64,000 nucleotides of DNA from contig CANSGD010000066.1 in NCBI GenBank assembly GCA_947645195.1, positions 806,001-870,000 on the forward strand. Direction: 5' to 3'. The stretch is from Patellifolia procumbens (taxonomy: Eukaryota; Streptophyta; Magnoliopsida; Caryophyllales; Amaranthaceae). The notes beneath the pieces were generated by a model. That model saw nothing but the letters and a program-made list of their open reading frames with translations, searched no databases and had not been told where the DNA came from. A program made the position numbers and the translations under genes. Positions 26,201 to 37,070 of the stretch are shown one piece after another (positions within the stretch are counted from its first letter, which is position 1; every line of letters starts with the position of its first letter).

Positions 26201-27958
26201 CACATAGAGTAGAGGAGACATAGATGCAGCCACATATCATCATTATCCAACGACATAATTCATGGGCTTTAGCTAGAGAAATTGGAATAAACAGTTAAAT
26301 ATATAACAAAACAAAAAGGTAAACAATCAACACTTCCACTACAATATCTTCATTAGTAAGACTCAAAGAAAGCAACTCTATTTGATTTCCAGAAGGCTAG
26401 TATTGAACCAAGGTCGCCATGTCAAATTGTTCAATCCAATTGAAAGTTACGTGTACAACTTAACTAAGATCTATTATTGCCACTTGCATTAAAGATCAAC
26501 AAACCCCACATGGGAATCGTGGTAAATCTAGAATAGGCATGCCCCATTAGATAGATCTTCATCGGGTGAGTAAGTGCACCGGCATAGTGGTGATAGCACC
26601 CTTGTTGCATCCAAATTCTACCACTGTCTCACCAAGTTCACCGTTTGTCAATCACCATAATAAGAATTCTCCAATTAAAAACCAATACAGAGCTTCCACA
26701 ACTTTCCTCCTCGGAAATTTTATGATCTACCCACTCTAATAGAACCACCTCAAATAGAAGGACAAAGCAAAGATTTCATCAATTTTCCCAAAGCTTAAAA
26801 TCAAAGTCCACTTTGAATTCTGGATTTCGGTGAAAAGGATTTATAAACAAATGTGGAGTACAATGCAATTCCACGAGAAGACAAAAAACTACGCGTTATG
26901 GCAGAGTAGTAAAGCAACTAGCCTTCACAAGGGACCCGAGAAAGAAACACTAACATCTTCTAGATATACGACACCCACTCATAAGAACATGATACAAAGA
27001 AATTTCACCTCGATTCCGTGAGCTACATAGGTGTGTTCTCTTCACTTTAAAAAGATAAGTTTTAGGCCTCACCAATGAGGCTGATCAAGTCTAATCGAGT
27101 TTGAAAACAAGGGGAAATCAATGGTGATAAGTTCAGGTGAAGGGATTATTAGTAGAAAAGTACTCACTAAATGAAGGTCAGCATACTACTTTATTGATGT
27201 GGTTTGGTGACTCAATCAAATAAAGAGATGCCACTATCACGATTAGCTAATCACATTATTCACTAATGACATCCACATAAAGAACATCAAACACTTGCAC
27301 AATATGGAGATTATGGTGATCAATGGAAAATGTGATTTAAACTCGACTACAAGTGACTAATCATATCACCATTTACCAATCCGATTCGTATCTAACCTTT
27401 ACAATTCCCTCGCACCAAAAGTACACAAGGTACCTAATAATATAGAATTAGATCATCAAATCAGCAAAATGACAAGGGTCCTCTTCCATCCACACCCCAT
27501 TTCAAAGCCAAAAATCCAAGCACATCGGCCGAACATCGAAAACTTCACAATCACAAAGCTGTTAATAACTAACTCCAAACTTAGATACCATCTAAATAAT
27601 CTATGCATTATTCATTTCCAACAAAACAAGTCCAAAATGTGAAATCACAAAAATACAAACCCTAAATCCTTCAGTTCACACCTAAAACCACTTCAAATCT
27701 CCTCATCTAAGTTTCTCAATACAATAAGTAAATAATCAATTAAAGCGCGTTTTGCTCAATGAACTGAAACCAAATGAATCAACAAACCCTAACCTGATCA
27801 TAAAACGAAGATTGTTTCTGCTTCTGCTTCTTATTAAAAGGTCCATGTTCATCTTCTAATGAATCCTCCACCTCCAATTTCACCGGAAATTTTTCTCCGG
27901 CAACCATCGGCGGCCGTGATTGACGTTGACGATCCTCGGAACTCGCGAAATGTACCAT
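20280..27958 (-). CDS. ASG1: ASG1/At4g30780-like plant protein, six coding exons
   Basis: Coding exons, in transcript order on the minus strand, are 27958-27794, 24424-24140, 24048-23875, 23744-23638, 22343-22009 and 20863-20280. All introns are GT-AG and the frame closes into 549 residues. The reading resembles Arabidopsis ASG1 (ALTERED SEED GERMINATION 1, At2g24100) and its paralogue At4g30780. Shared blocks include VKLEVED, EPSPLGLRLRKSPSLLELIQ, LKASNFPAALLKIG, SRYEGDLVAKCYFAKHKLVWE, KIEIQWSDIMGLKA and GLLNKHFEKLIQCD. The name is from memory of the family; biochemical function is unknown. Residues about 130-270 form the conserved globular core; the C-terminal third is acidic and Ser-rich, probably disordered. 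The start is the first ATG in the exon with the VKLEVED block (MVHFASSED); a TTG lies in frame four codons upstream. No lesion is visible. Confidence 0.8.
22414..22703. mobile_element. Tourist-like (PIF/Harbinger) MITE in intron
   Basis: The termini CGGCTTGTTTGGATA and its inverse (one mismatch, ending CCAAACAAGCTG) are flanked by TAA at 22411-22413 and 22704-22706, the 3-bp TWA target pattern of PIF/Harbinger. The left half is purine-rich (GGAGGGAAGGGGAGG) and the right half its pyrimidine complement, so the whole can fold back. It lies in the fourth intron of the ASG1-like gene, 71 bp upstream of the plus-strand edge of exon 5. Confidence 0.75.
24425..27793 (-). other. First intron of the ASG1-like gene (3.4 kb)
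   Basis: The intron lies between the exon ending SSFYDQ and the exon starting FSSGNY. It contains AT-rich sequence with no supported gene. The stretch from about 25970 (AGGGGGTGTTTATTTTGGGG) looks like one end of a non-autonomous element, but no partner end was found. Confidence 0.7.
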
Positions 27959-28436
27959 TGAAAATGTCAATGAATTAAAAGCGGAAAATTCGAAATCGAA
28001 GTTGAAAATTGGAATTGAAATTCGAAATTTCTTGCGAGTTCCAAGAATCAGAGGAATCCAAAAGGGAATTATGTGAGATTGAAGAGACGGGTGGGAAATT
28101 AGGTGGAAAGATTCTGAAAACCCTAGATTTTTTATATAGGGGTGGCGTTATCCTTCACGGAAAGTCAGGTGGGTAGGGGTATTATTGGATGCCATTTAGT
28201 ACTTGTCTTAACGCGTGTATTAAGAGCGTATGGATAGATCGCATGAAATTTTAATTTACTCGGTGAGTTTATAGCTTAAAATTTTTAAGTTTGAAGTTTT
28301 AAAATTTTCACTCGGTAAAATTCTGTATTAGTGTTTTTAGCTAAAATCACTACATATCCAATAATCATAGATTTATATGTAGATAAATTGTATTTTTCCA
28401 TTTTAAAATAGTTGCACCACTGTCCACTCTTATATA

Positions 28437-28521
28437 CTTCTTTGTTTTTTAGGTGTAACACTTTGATCAAAAAGTTCTTAAAGTTTCGGTCAAAGTGTTA
28501 CAATTAAAAAAATGGAGGAAG
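28437..28521. mobile_element. Short Stowaway-like MITE (85 bp)
   Basis: CTTCTTTGTTTTTTAGGTG and GTTACAATTAAAAAAATGGAG are inverted ends with TA on each side (28435-28436 and 28522-28523). TGTAACACTTTGA and TCAAAGTGTTACA form a perfect 13-bp inner stem. The element lies about 480 bp upstream of the ASG1-like start codon. Confidence 0.8.
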
Positions 28522-28752
28522 TATATCACTATGACCATATTTATATTAATTTTTTAAAAGTATAAAATTATATATTTGGAGAATTTACATAGAGACGGAT
28601 CAAATAAAATTCGAAATAACTATTTTCTTTTACATATACTACTGTATAAAACTAATGTATTGATTGGTTGAACAATGAAAATGGGGAAAATTGGAAAATC
28701 ATGACAATTGGGAAATTAGGGATTTGTTTGGTTGACAAAAAAGTAAGGAACC

Positions 28753-29254
28753 AATGATGGCCCTTTAGGTCTTAGAAATTCTCAATGGGGTAAATTTCAA
28801 AAAACTTTCCCATTGGTAGCCCTGCTTTACAAATTATTCTTAAATATAGCCTTAATGAAAAATATTCCGTTAATAATAAGCATATTCCTTTAGTTAACCA
28901 TTAAGATGTCATTCGCATGTAAAAAGAGGTCTTTTGGGTCATTTTTTTTTGCCAATTTTGACATCAAAATCGAATGTTGAGGCCTGAGGGGTAAAACTAA
29001 CCCCATAAACTAAACTTTAAGAATCGATTTTGAGGTCGAAATTGGAAAAAAACAATTCGAAATGCCTCGTTTTATGTGCGAATATCCGCTTTAACGGTTC
29101 ACTAGCTAGTGGAATATGCTTTATTATTAACGAATATTTTTCGATAAGGTTATGCTTGGGAATAATTTGTAAAGCAGGGCTACCAATGAGAAAGTTTTTT
29201 TGAAATTTCCACCATTGGGAATTTCTAATACCTAAGGGCCACCATTAGGCATTG
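28753..29254. mobile_element. Long fold-back element (arms of about 230 bp)
   Basis: The left arm (28753-28983) and right arm (29025-29254) are inverted copies along nearly their whole length. Matching blocks include GGTAGCCCTGCTTTACAAAT, TTCGTTAATAATAAGCATATTC-like sequence, and CATCAAAATCGA against TCGATTTTGAGG. The loop is only about 40 bp. No coding content is seen. The class is unresolved; long inverted arms suit a MULE-derived or fold-back MITE. Outer ends may extend to about 28660 and 29440, where weaker inverted similarity continues. Confidence 0.75.
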
Positions 29255-29638
29255 AAAATTCATGAGATTTTACAATGCCCACAAAACATGGGAATTGAGT
29301 TACCAAGTCTCCCCTTGGTAACTCAAAATTGCCATGATTTGCAAGTGCCTTTATGACAACCAAACATTTTGAATGCAATTGGGTAGCAGGTACCCGGTAT
29401 TGAAACTGGCCAAATAGACCAAACAACAATCAGTTTTGCGAGAGCGGGTAGGCAAATCATAGAAACTTTAATATGAGATTTTAATTCTTATGAAATACAA
29501 ATTGTTATGGGAATTTATTTCCTATGTCAATTAAAACGTAAAAAGCAAAAAGCGTTAAAATTTATATGTACTAAATAGTATACATAGTATTTCACTTGAA
29601 TCAAATGATAAATAATCAAAGTTGTGCAGCGACTTTCT

Positions 29639-30097
29639 GAATTTTTTCCCAAAATAATGCTCATCCGCAAAAAAATTCCCACTTTACCGTCATTCTAAAA
29701 ATAATTCCCACAATACCGTCCACGTAAGCAAGTCAGCATAAGATTTTTTTGTTTGTTTTTTCACGCAGCTAATTCGCTATCTGAAATAGCGAATTACATA
29801 TGAATTCGCTGATTCAGATAGCGAAATTATTTGACTACTTGTAACAGAAGCCAAATTGTTGTGAGTAAATTGGAAGACAAATTCGCTACTTGAAGTAGCG
29901 AAATTGTTGACTAATTTCGCTACTTCAAGTAGCGAATTTGTCTTAATTCGCTACTTCAGGTAGCGAAATTACTCCGCAAACCAAAAAAAATGAAACGTTG
30001 ACTTTGCTTACGTGGACGGTATTGTGGGAATTATTTTCAAAGTGACGGTAAAGTGGGAATTTTTTTGTTGAGGAGCATTATTTTGGGAAAAAAAATC
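29639..30097. mobile_element. MULE-like MITE with perfect 9-bp target duplication
   Basis: CGACTTTCT is duplicated at 29630-29638 and 30098-30106, the 9-bp length typical of Mutator-like elements. The TIRs are about 100 bp: GAATTTTTTCCCAAAATAATG at the left and its inverse at the right, continuing through CCCACTTTACCGTCA and ACAATACCGTCCACGTAAGC. The interior has no coding content but carries an ordered palindrome array (29771-29970). Confidence 0.9.
29771..29970. repeat. Array of five short palindromes inside the MULE-like element
   Basis: Five units of 25-27 bp, each an inverted repeat built on TTCGCTA...TAGCGAA, lie at 29771-29795, 29803-29828, 29880-29905, 29913-29939 and 29945-29970. 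The centres vary (TCTGAAA, GATTCAGA, CTTGAAG, CTTCAAG, CTTCAGG), but pairing between the two halves is largely kept. Spacing is irregular (7-52 bp). Confidence 0.9.
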
Positions 30098-30597
30098 CGA
30101 CTTTCTATTTTGAAACTTAGGGCGTGTATCCCAAGACTTTGCTAATGCTAGTAAAATTCAAGGCTGTTAAACGGCGATGATAGGCACGTGTGAAGGTGGG
30201 TCAGAACTCAGAAGTTGAGGTGCTTTGGATTTTCTGGTCAAATTACCAAAACACCAATGTTGATTGATTGTCGAAGGGTGTTTTTATTATTGCCTGGATA
30301 GTTTTATGGATAATTGTGGGACCCGCAGTTTATTGGAGAGGACATAAGGTGACATATCATCCACATTTTTTTAGCTGTCAATGGTTTATTGTTTTTTAAT
30401 GATAACCAGGATGTTGGCCTCGGCGATGTCCGAGATTTTTGTGCACTAAATTTAATAATAGTTAAAATAATTGATGTCATGTAATGTAAAAAATTATACA
30501 AAAAAGTTTTCTCATTTACAATATGCATTTTAAGACTACAACTTAACTCTTGGTTTCTATCTATCCATCATTATTGATTTTAATAAAAGAAGCACTA

Positions 30598-30765
30598 ATA
30601 GCATGTTGGAGTGGTGGTTAAAACTCTTTATTGCATACTCAAGGTCAGAGGTTCAAATCTTCACGTTGATATTTTTTAATATATGAGAATGAAATGGATA
30701 TAGTGTCATTCAAAGAGGGATGGCGACACATGGTGGATAGCATTCCTTGCTTACGCTTGTAATGT
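30598..30765 (+). mobile_element. tRNA-derived SINE-like copy
   Basis: GTGGTGGTTAAAAC (30611-30624) resembles a tRNA A box and GAGGTTCAAATCT (30648-30660) a B box, at tRNA-like spacing. The downstream part (TATTTTTTAATATATGAGAATG, then GGCGACACATGGTGGATAGC) recurs in the copy at 32897-32997 plus 39564-39610. No target duplication was identified. Confidence 0.5.
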
Positions 30766-31654
30766 AGAGAAGGTATTGGGTCAGACGCGTCTGACCATAA
30801 CATTTGGTCGGACAACTTTCAGTTGGTTTCAATTATTGTTTAGTTGGTTTCAATTTTTGTTCAGTTGATCTTTTTTATTTCAGTTGGATGCCTTTTAAGT
30901 TCAGTTACTTATCTTATTGTTTCATTTACGCGTTTTAATCTAACTGAAAACTAAACTTAAGTAAATGAATAAAATAAGTTTTAAATGAAAGCAACTTAGT
31001 TTTTAATTACTTATTTTATCCTTTCAGTTAGTTTTCTTATTCTTTCATTTAACAACTAACTAAATTTTTTTTTAAAAAAAAAACACTAACCTCTGCTTAT
31101 TATCATTTTCTCTCACTTTCTCCTTCTTCTTCATTTCACATCAATGGCATTGCGATCTCGAAGTATCAGAAATGGCGTCTTCATTGTTATCACCGACAAC
31201 GAGGTATGCGAAGAAGAAACCAACTGAAAATATATTAATGTGCCATTAAGAGAAAAGAACGTGAAGACTTTTGGCCGCTGACGGCGGTGTTCCTCCACCT
31301 TAGACGAGCTTCGGCGCATCCAATAGCAAATTGAAGTCCTTCAGCAGCTTCTCCTCCATTATTATTGTATAACTCTTTTGAACTAATACTATTTTAGTAA
31401 TTTTGAATAGATTAAAAGAATGTCGGGAAGATAGAGAGATTAGATAGTGAGAAGAGATGAAGAGCTCCATTGTTTGGCCATTTCAGAGCTGGTCCTATTA
31501 GTTGTGGCCACGTTTTCTGTGAAAATATATAATGGGCTCAGCCCGTCTGATCATAAAATTGGGTTAGACGAACCAATAGTTTCACTTTAATATATATATA
31601 GATTAGTATTAGGTCTAGGTGATGTTTCAGGATCTTAAATGGTACAATTTAGTA
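30766..31654. other. Repeat-like intergenic stretch with an 18-bp palindrome
   Basis: GGTCAGACGCGTCTGACC at 30779-30796 is a perfect palindrome. A similar motif (CCCGTCTGATCATAAAATTGG and GGGTTAGACG) recurs in the same orientation at about 31540-31570. Between them are TTCAGTTGG-type repeats (30800-31060) with inverted partners. No gene is supported. Confidence 0.5.
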
Positions 31655-31866
31655 CTCCCTCCGTAACGGTTTAATGTCAATAATTGGTTTTACACGCATT
31701 TTAAGGATGTAAATGAATAAATTAATCAAAAATATTTTCAAGATTAGTAATCTCATTCTTGATTGTGTTAAAACCATTTTGATTATTTTGTTCATTTACA
31801 CCCTTAAATTGCTTTCTTAAAATGCGTGCAAAATCAATTGTTGCCATTAAACCGTTACGGATGGAG
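31655..31866. mobile_element. Stowaway-type MITE, third family
   Basis: CTCCCTCCGTAACGGTTTAA and its inverse (ending CCGTTACGGATGGAG) are flanked by TA (31653-31654 and 31867-31868). Inner stems such as ACGCATTTTAA/TTAAAATGCGT pair well. The interior is unlike the other Stowaways here. Confidence 0.85.
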
Positions 31867-31955
31867 TAGTAGTTAAAATAAATAATAACATTTAAAAATA
31901 AAAAAATATCATTAAAGATAGTCGTTCATAATATGGATTTCAAAGTAACAAAATA

Positions 31956-32624
31956 GGGCTTGTTCTCTTCGGCATAATTCAGCTGAATTGAACTGAACTG
32001 ATTGGAGCTAAACTGAACTGAACTGATTGGAGCTGAATTGAACTGATTGGAACTGAACTGAATCGAATTGAACTGAATTGAATTGAATTAAATTGAAATG
32101 AATTGAATTAAAAATATAAATAATATTTAAATAATAAAAATATGAATATTAAATACAAATTATAATGATAAGTAATATCAATGAATAATAATAGTATTTT
32201 GAATATTTTTGAATGATAGTTATAAATAAATAATATTAATAATCATAAATTAATAATAATAATAATAATAATGATTAATGATTATAATGATATTTAATAA
32301 CAATTATTTTATAGTCTTTGTATTAATATATTAATACTTGATGATGATTACATAATAACAATAATATCTAAGAAGTAAATTAATAAAACTATTTTAATAA
32401 TTAGATTTAATAATGTAATAATATTTAGTAATAAAATAATGATTGGGTCAGACCGTGCAAAATTGCATCATAAACCGTTTTGACGTGATTTGATTGGTTT
32501 ATGCTTTTGATCTAAACCATGTTCCTCCCTAATGATAATAGTAATAATATTGAGTAAAGCTATAATAAACAAAATAATATATAGATATAATAATGATAAT
32601 ACTTAATAAGAATGATATAAAATA

Positions 32625-32659
<35 letters not shown>

Positions 32660-32847
32660 GAGTAATTAGTAAAATAAATTATAAAAGAATGGAGTTGAAC
32701 TGAACTGAACTGAACTTAACTTAACTTATTGGAGCTGAACTGAAATGAACTGAACTGATTGGAGCTAAGCTGAATTGAACTGAACTGAACTGATTGGAGC
32801 TGAATTGAACTGAACTAAACTGAAAATAAGTTGGGGAGAACATGCCC
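31956..32847 (+). mobile_element. Non-autonomous element with minisatellite ends (892 bp)
   Basis: The termini GGGCTTGTTCTC and GAGAACATGCCC are inverted, with ATA on both flanks (31953-31955 and 32848-32850; a possible 3-bp duplication). Just inside both ends run copies of AACTGAACTGATTGGAGCTG. The centre is AT-rich and dominated by AATAATAAT tracts. It encodes nothing. A related, damaged copy lies at 13978-15705. Confidence 0.6.
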
Positions 32848-32896
32848 ATAGCTCTTAAATTCCATTCATATATGACTATTACTTTTGATGAAATAA

Positions 32897-32997
32897 GCAC
32901 AAAAGTATGGTGCGGGAATGGTTGAAGATCTTTATCATACTTGAGGTTGTAGTTTAAATCTTTTTATTGATATTTTTTAATATATGAGAATGATATC
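32897..32997 (+). mobile_element. Left part of a SINE-like copy split by the LINE
   Basis: ATGGTTGAAGATC, then TAGTTTAAATCT, then TATTTTTTAATATATGAGAATG parallel the copy at 30598-30765. The match breaks off at the LINE target duplication (32998-33007) and resumes on the far side at 39564 (AAGGATAGTGACACATAATAG). Confidence 0.5.
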
Positions 32998-33048
32998 GTT
33001 AAAAAGCTTTTTTTTTTTTTTTTGACAATGAAACAAGCAAGGCAGAGA

Positions 33049-36000
33049 CTAAGGACATCTATGAGCATGCGTAGCAAGCAAGTGGGCTGCCCGTACACAA
33101 GTGCGAGAAACTTTAATACAAACAAAAGACTCGAAAGAAAAAGCAAGATTGCGGATATCCGTGAGTAGAGTTCGGAGTTGGGCATGACATGTGTGTGGCC
33201 GAGAAAGAGCTACAACGACTTGTTTGGATTCGACACCCACCCAAACATGAGAAACTTTTGAACGCGCAACAGTAAGGCCGTGAAAGAGCGCCAAGAGCTC
33301 CGCATGAAAGGAGTTAATGCAAAAACACGATGGGACCCCTGGAGCGTCTCATTGGGAGTAGAAAATCTAAGATGCCAGCCAACTGCTGCACGAATCATAC
33401 CAGTAGCACTGGCCTTCCAAGCACCATCAACCAACAAACGCCAGAAAGGAGGCCGAAGAGGTGAACCCCTAGAATAAACAAACGTGGAATGTACTAAAGT
33501 TGCCTGTGATGAAGCAGTTGACGCGCGAAGCTGCCGGGGAAGTAAAGAGTGTAGATGTTGAAGAATTGAAGAAGGTGAACACGCGTGGATTGATGTATAG
33601 AGTTTCGATGACACCAGATAGTCCAAAAGACGGAGACAAAGATATATAAGGAGGAAACGGCAGAAGTGCTGGATTGATGTGATAAGTAGACGAAAAATTG
33701 TTTGATCCAGTCAGACAATCCCATGTGGCTGATATTGCTTCGAATACCAAGAGGAGAAGCCATCCAAACATGCGCACTTATCACACAGTCGCGAAATAAG
33801 TGCTCAGTTGTTTCTTGTTCTGTATTGCATAACGAACAAAGTGGAGATACCTCCATGTGTCGCTTTCGAATATTGTCTTTTGTAGGTAAAATATTCAGAA
33901 TGAGGCGCCAAAGAAAGATTTGCCAATGGGTTGGTAGCTTCTGTTTTCAAAAGACACGCCAGAAGGAGTCAGACGGTTGCTTAGGATGTCCATGAATAAG
34001 CCACCAATAGGCTGAACGAGTAGTGTAATCCCCATTTGAAGTGAAGCGCCAAAAGAACTCATCCGGCTGAGTAGATGGTGGCTGAGGAAGTGGGAGGGCA
34101 AGGATGCGCTGTGTTGTTGGTGTTGGGAAAGACTGCCAAACTACAGGGGCGTTCCATTGGCCGGTCAAGGTAATGAGATCCTTAACAAGACGAATTTGTG
34201 GTGGAGCTGAGGGTTTTGGAAGAGTGGGAAATCTACCAATCCACCCCTGGCTTGTAACCGGTGTGGTAAGTCCGCTAAGAATACGAGAAGAAAACCCATC
34301 CCGAAATTGTTGAGCAACCTTGACAAGTCCACGGAAGCCCCATGAAGGAGGAGAAGGAAAAACTGAACTGTTAAGGAGAGGGGATCCATGATATTTACTC
34401 GAAAGTAATCGGCTAATATGCAACTATGGATTTTGATGTATACGCCAGGAGGTTTTCATAAGCGTAGCCGCGTTAAGTGCCTCCAAGTTGCGAAGACCCA
34501 ATCCTCCATGAGAACGATGTTGCTGAAGTTGTTGCTCTGTACACCAGTAAATAGGGCGCTTGTCACCCGTACCCGACCACCAGAATTTAAGCATAGGAGA
34601 ACTCAATTTCTTAATAATGGTCTTCGGAATAAGGAACACAGACATGATATGTGTAGACAAAGACGCAAGAACAGCGTTCAGTAGGACCAGCCGACCAGCA
34701 GGAGATAGGATAGAGAATTTCCATGAAGAGATTTTCTGCTGTATACGCTCAATCAAGAAATGGAAAAGCGCCACAGACTTACCCGTAACTTCCAGTGGAC
34801 AATCCAGGTAGTGACCAAAAGAGCTCGTAGAGGGAACATTCAAAGGCTGTCGCAGGAGTTGTAACATACTAGAAGGGGTATTGGGGCTAAATTTGACCGA
34901 AGATTTAGAGAAAGTTACCATTTCACCCGAAAGGTGACAAAAGCCGTCCAAAACAGACTTAACCCGAGAGCAAGATGCAGGAGTGGCTTGAAAGAATAGG
35001 AGAGCGTCGTCCGCGAAGAAAAGATGAGAAATGGGTGGTGCCCGTCGACTAATCTGAATTCCTTTAATGAGCCCAGCATCATGTTCCTTGTGTAGCTTGT
35101 GACTAAGGACCTCCATACATAACAGGAAGAGATAAGGAGACAAGGGATCCCCTGGCGCAGGCCAGCAGAAGGGAGGAATTGATGTAAAGCAACCCCATTA
35201 ACGAGAACAGAATAAGACACAGTCGAAATACATTGCGAAATCCAGTGTATCCAAGGAGGAGGGAAATTCATGTGTTGAAGTGTAGCTTCTAGAAAGTCCC
35301 AGCGGACGCGGTCATATGCTTTGTTGAGATCAATCTTCAGGGCCGCATAATGCTTACAACCAGAGCTGTGGCGATTAAGCCAAGAAATAACCTCATGACC
35401 CATCAAGACACTGTCACTCATCAAAGGACCAGGAACAAATGCATTCTGACTATGATTGACAAGAGAAGGTAGAACTGGTTTGAGGCGATTGACGAGAACT
35501 TTAGAGATGACTTTGTAAACCGTGTTGCACAAACTAATAGGACGAAAGTGGTTCGGGTCAGACGGGTGGGAGATCTTTGGGATGAGGGTAAGAAAAGTTT
35601 TGTTAAGTTCCCGAAGCCTGAAATGGCCATTGAAAAATCCAAGAACTGCTGTAATAAGATGATCCCCAATAGCAGGCCATTGGTGTTTGAAAAATAGAGG
35701 AGGAAATCCATCAGGTCCTGGAGCTTTAAGAGACGACATAGCAAAGAGAGCCTCTTTGATTTCTATGGGTGAAAAGGGCTTAAGGAGGAGAGATTGTTGC
35801 GCAGGGGACAAGGAAGGCAAGTGAATCAACCAGTCACTACATAACTATGGGGTTAAAGGCCGAGGTGGAGGAGAAAACAATTGAGAAAAGTAATTGACAA
35901 AAGTAGTAGTGATGGAAGTAGGATCAGTAAGAACACCTGTCGGTTAAGAAATCTCTTTAATTGTGTTGGAGCCCTGACGCTGATTAACACTACGAAAGAA

Positions 36001-37070
36001 AAAGCTCGTAGTTTGATCTCCAAATTGGTCCCATCGAGAATTCGATCTTTGCTTCCAATACAGCCAACGCAGGCAAACATCATCCTCATACTTATGTCGG
36101 AGGCGCAGTTCCTCATGTAAGTTGGTAGTAGTGAGGGCTGTTTGGGTATATGTCAAGTGATCATGAATATTACTCCAACAAAGGTCGTGTTGTTTACGAA
36201 ATGCTAAGCACCACTGACGACACTGGAACAAGATACTACTAAGAAGACGGAGTAGAATAAACATGCTCGAGCCGAGCCACCTTTTCCGAAGTTGTTGGAG
36301 GATGATTTGATCAATGTCAGTAAAAGTAAGACACCATGCTTCAAAACGATATGGTCGTTTGAGATGGTTAGATGACGATGTGAAGTCCAAAATAATAGGT
36401 GCATGGCCAGAGAGGAAAATGGGAGATGCTAGAGACAAGCGTGAGGAAAAAATAACCTCCAAGTATCGTCACAATAAGCACGATCTAATGTCTCAAAGAT
36501 GGACCTATCACCGCTTTGATTATTAGTCCAGGTAAACGGGGGTCCATGGGTGGGTAAGTCAGATAGACCATATTGAAGCCTCCATAGAGAAAAATCATTA
36601 GCCCCAGGAATGGTCAGATTACCCCCTTGCTTTTGGCTAGTAAATTCAGGTTGATTAAAATCACCCATGACAACGAGATTGTGTCTATTAACCAAACAGG
36701 TTGTTGACATGGAGTCCCAAATGGCCTGTCTATCTTCAAGTTTGGGTGCACGATAGACAAAAACAAGTAAATACTCCAAAGCTAGTAGTTTAACATTACA
36801 CAAAATAAAGTTAGGAGTACAAGCAAGTACAGTGAGATCGACGGAGGATTTCCAACATACAACTACACCTCCGCTACGGCCTACAACATCAACACCTTGG
36901 AAACAAGGAAAACCAAGACGAGTAGCTAGTGGAGCAAAATTAGCTACTGAACATAGTGTTTCACTAAAGAACATAACATCAACTGAAAATAACTTAATTA
37001 CATAGGATAAGTAAGGGTCTATAGGTGCGTTTTTTAGGGCCCCTCGCACATTCCAACTTAACACTTTCAT
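33049..37070 (-). pseudogene. LINE ORF2: endonuclease, reverse transcriptase, zf-RVT, RNase H (broken)
   Basis: ORF2 would encode the enzyme for target-primed reverse transcription. The endonuclease part (from 37070) begins MKVLSWNVRG and shows the active-site blocks FFSET, VMGDFNQ and SGHAPI. The reverse transcriptase (about 35830-34430) shows KAPGPDG, RPISLCNTVYKVISK, KIDLNKAYDRV and the catalytic FFADDALLF. A zinc-binding zf-RVT block (LCSLCNTEQETTEHLFRDC, near 33820) and a C-terminal RNase H-like part follow. Visible damage includes an in-frame stop near 35948, a one-base loss in a G-run near 35153 that shifts frame, and further shifts near 34430, 33850 and 33500. Its start codon overlaps the ORF1 stop. 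Confidence 0.9.

Noticed and set aside
30598..30670. Possible functional tRNA gene (A- and B-box-like motifs)
   Set aside because: No cloverleaf can be drawn, there is no proper acceptor stem, and the sequence recurs as a dispersed repeat; a SINE fits better.
33280..34313. Plus-strand frames opposite LINE ORF2
   Set aside because: They mirror the minus-strand coding region and show no domain of their own.
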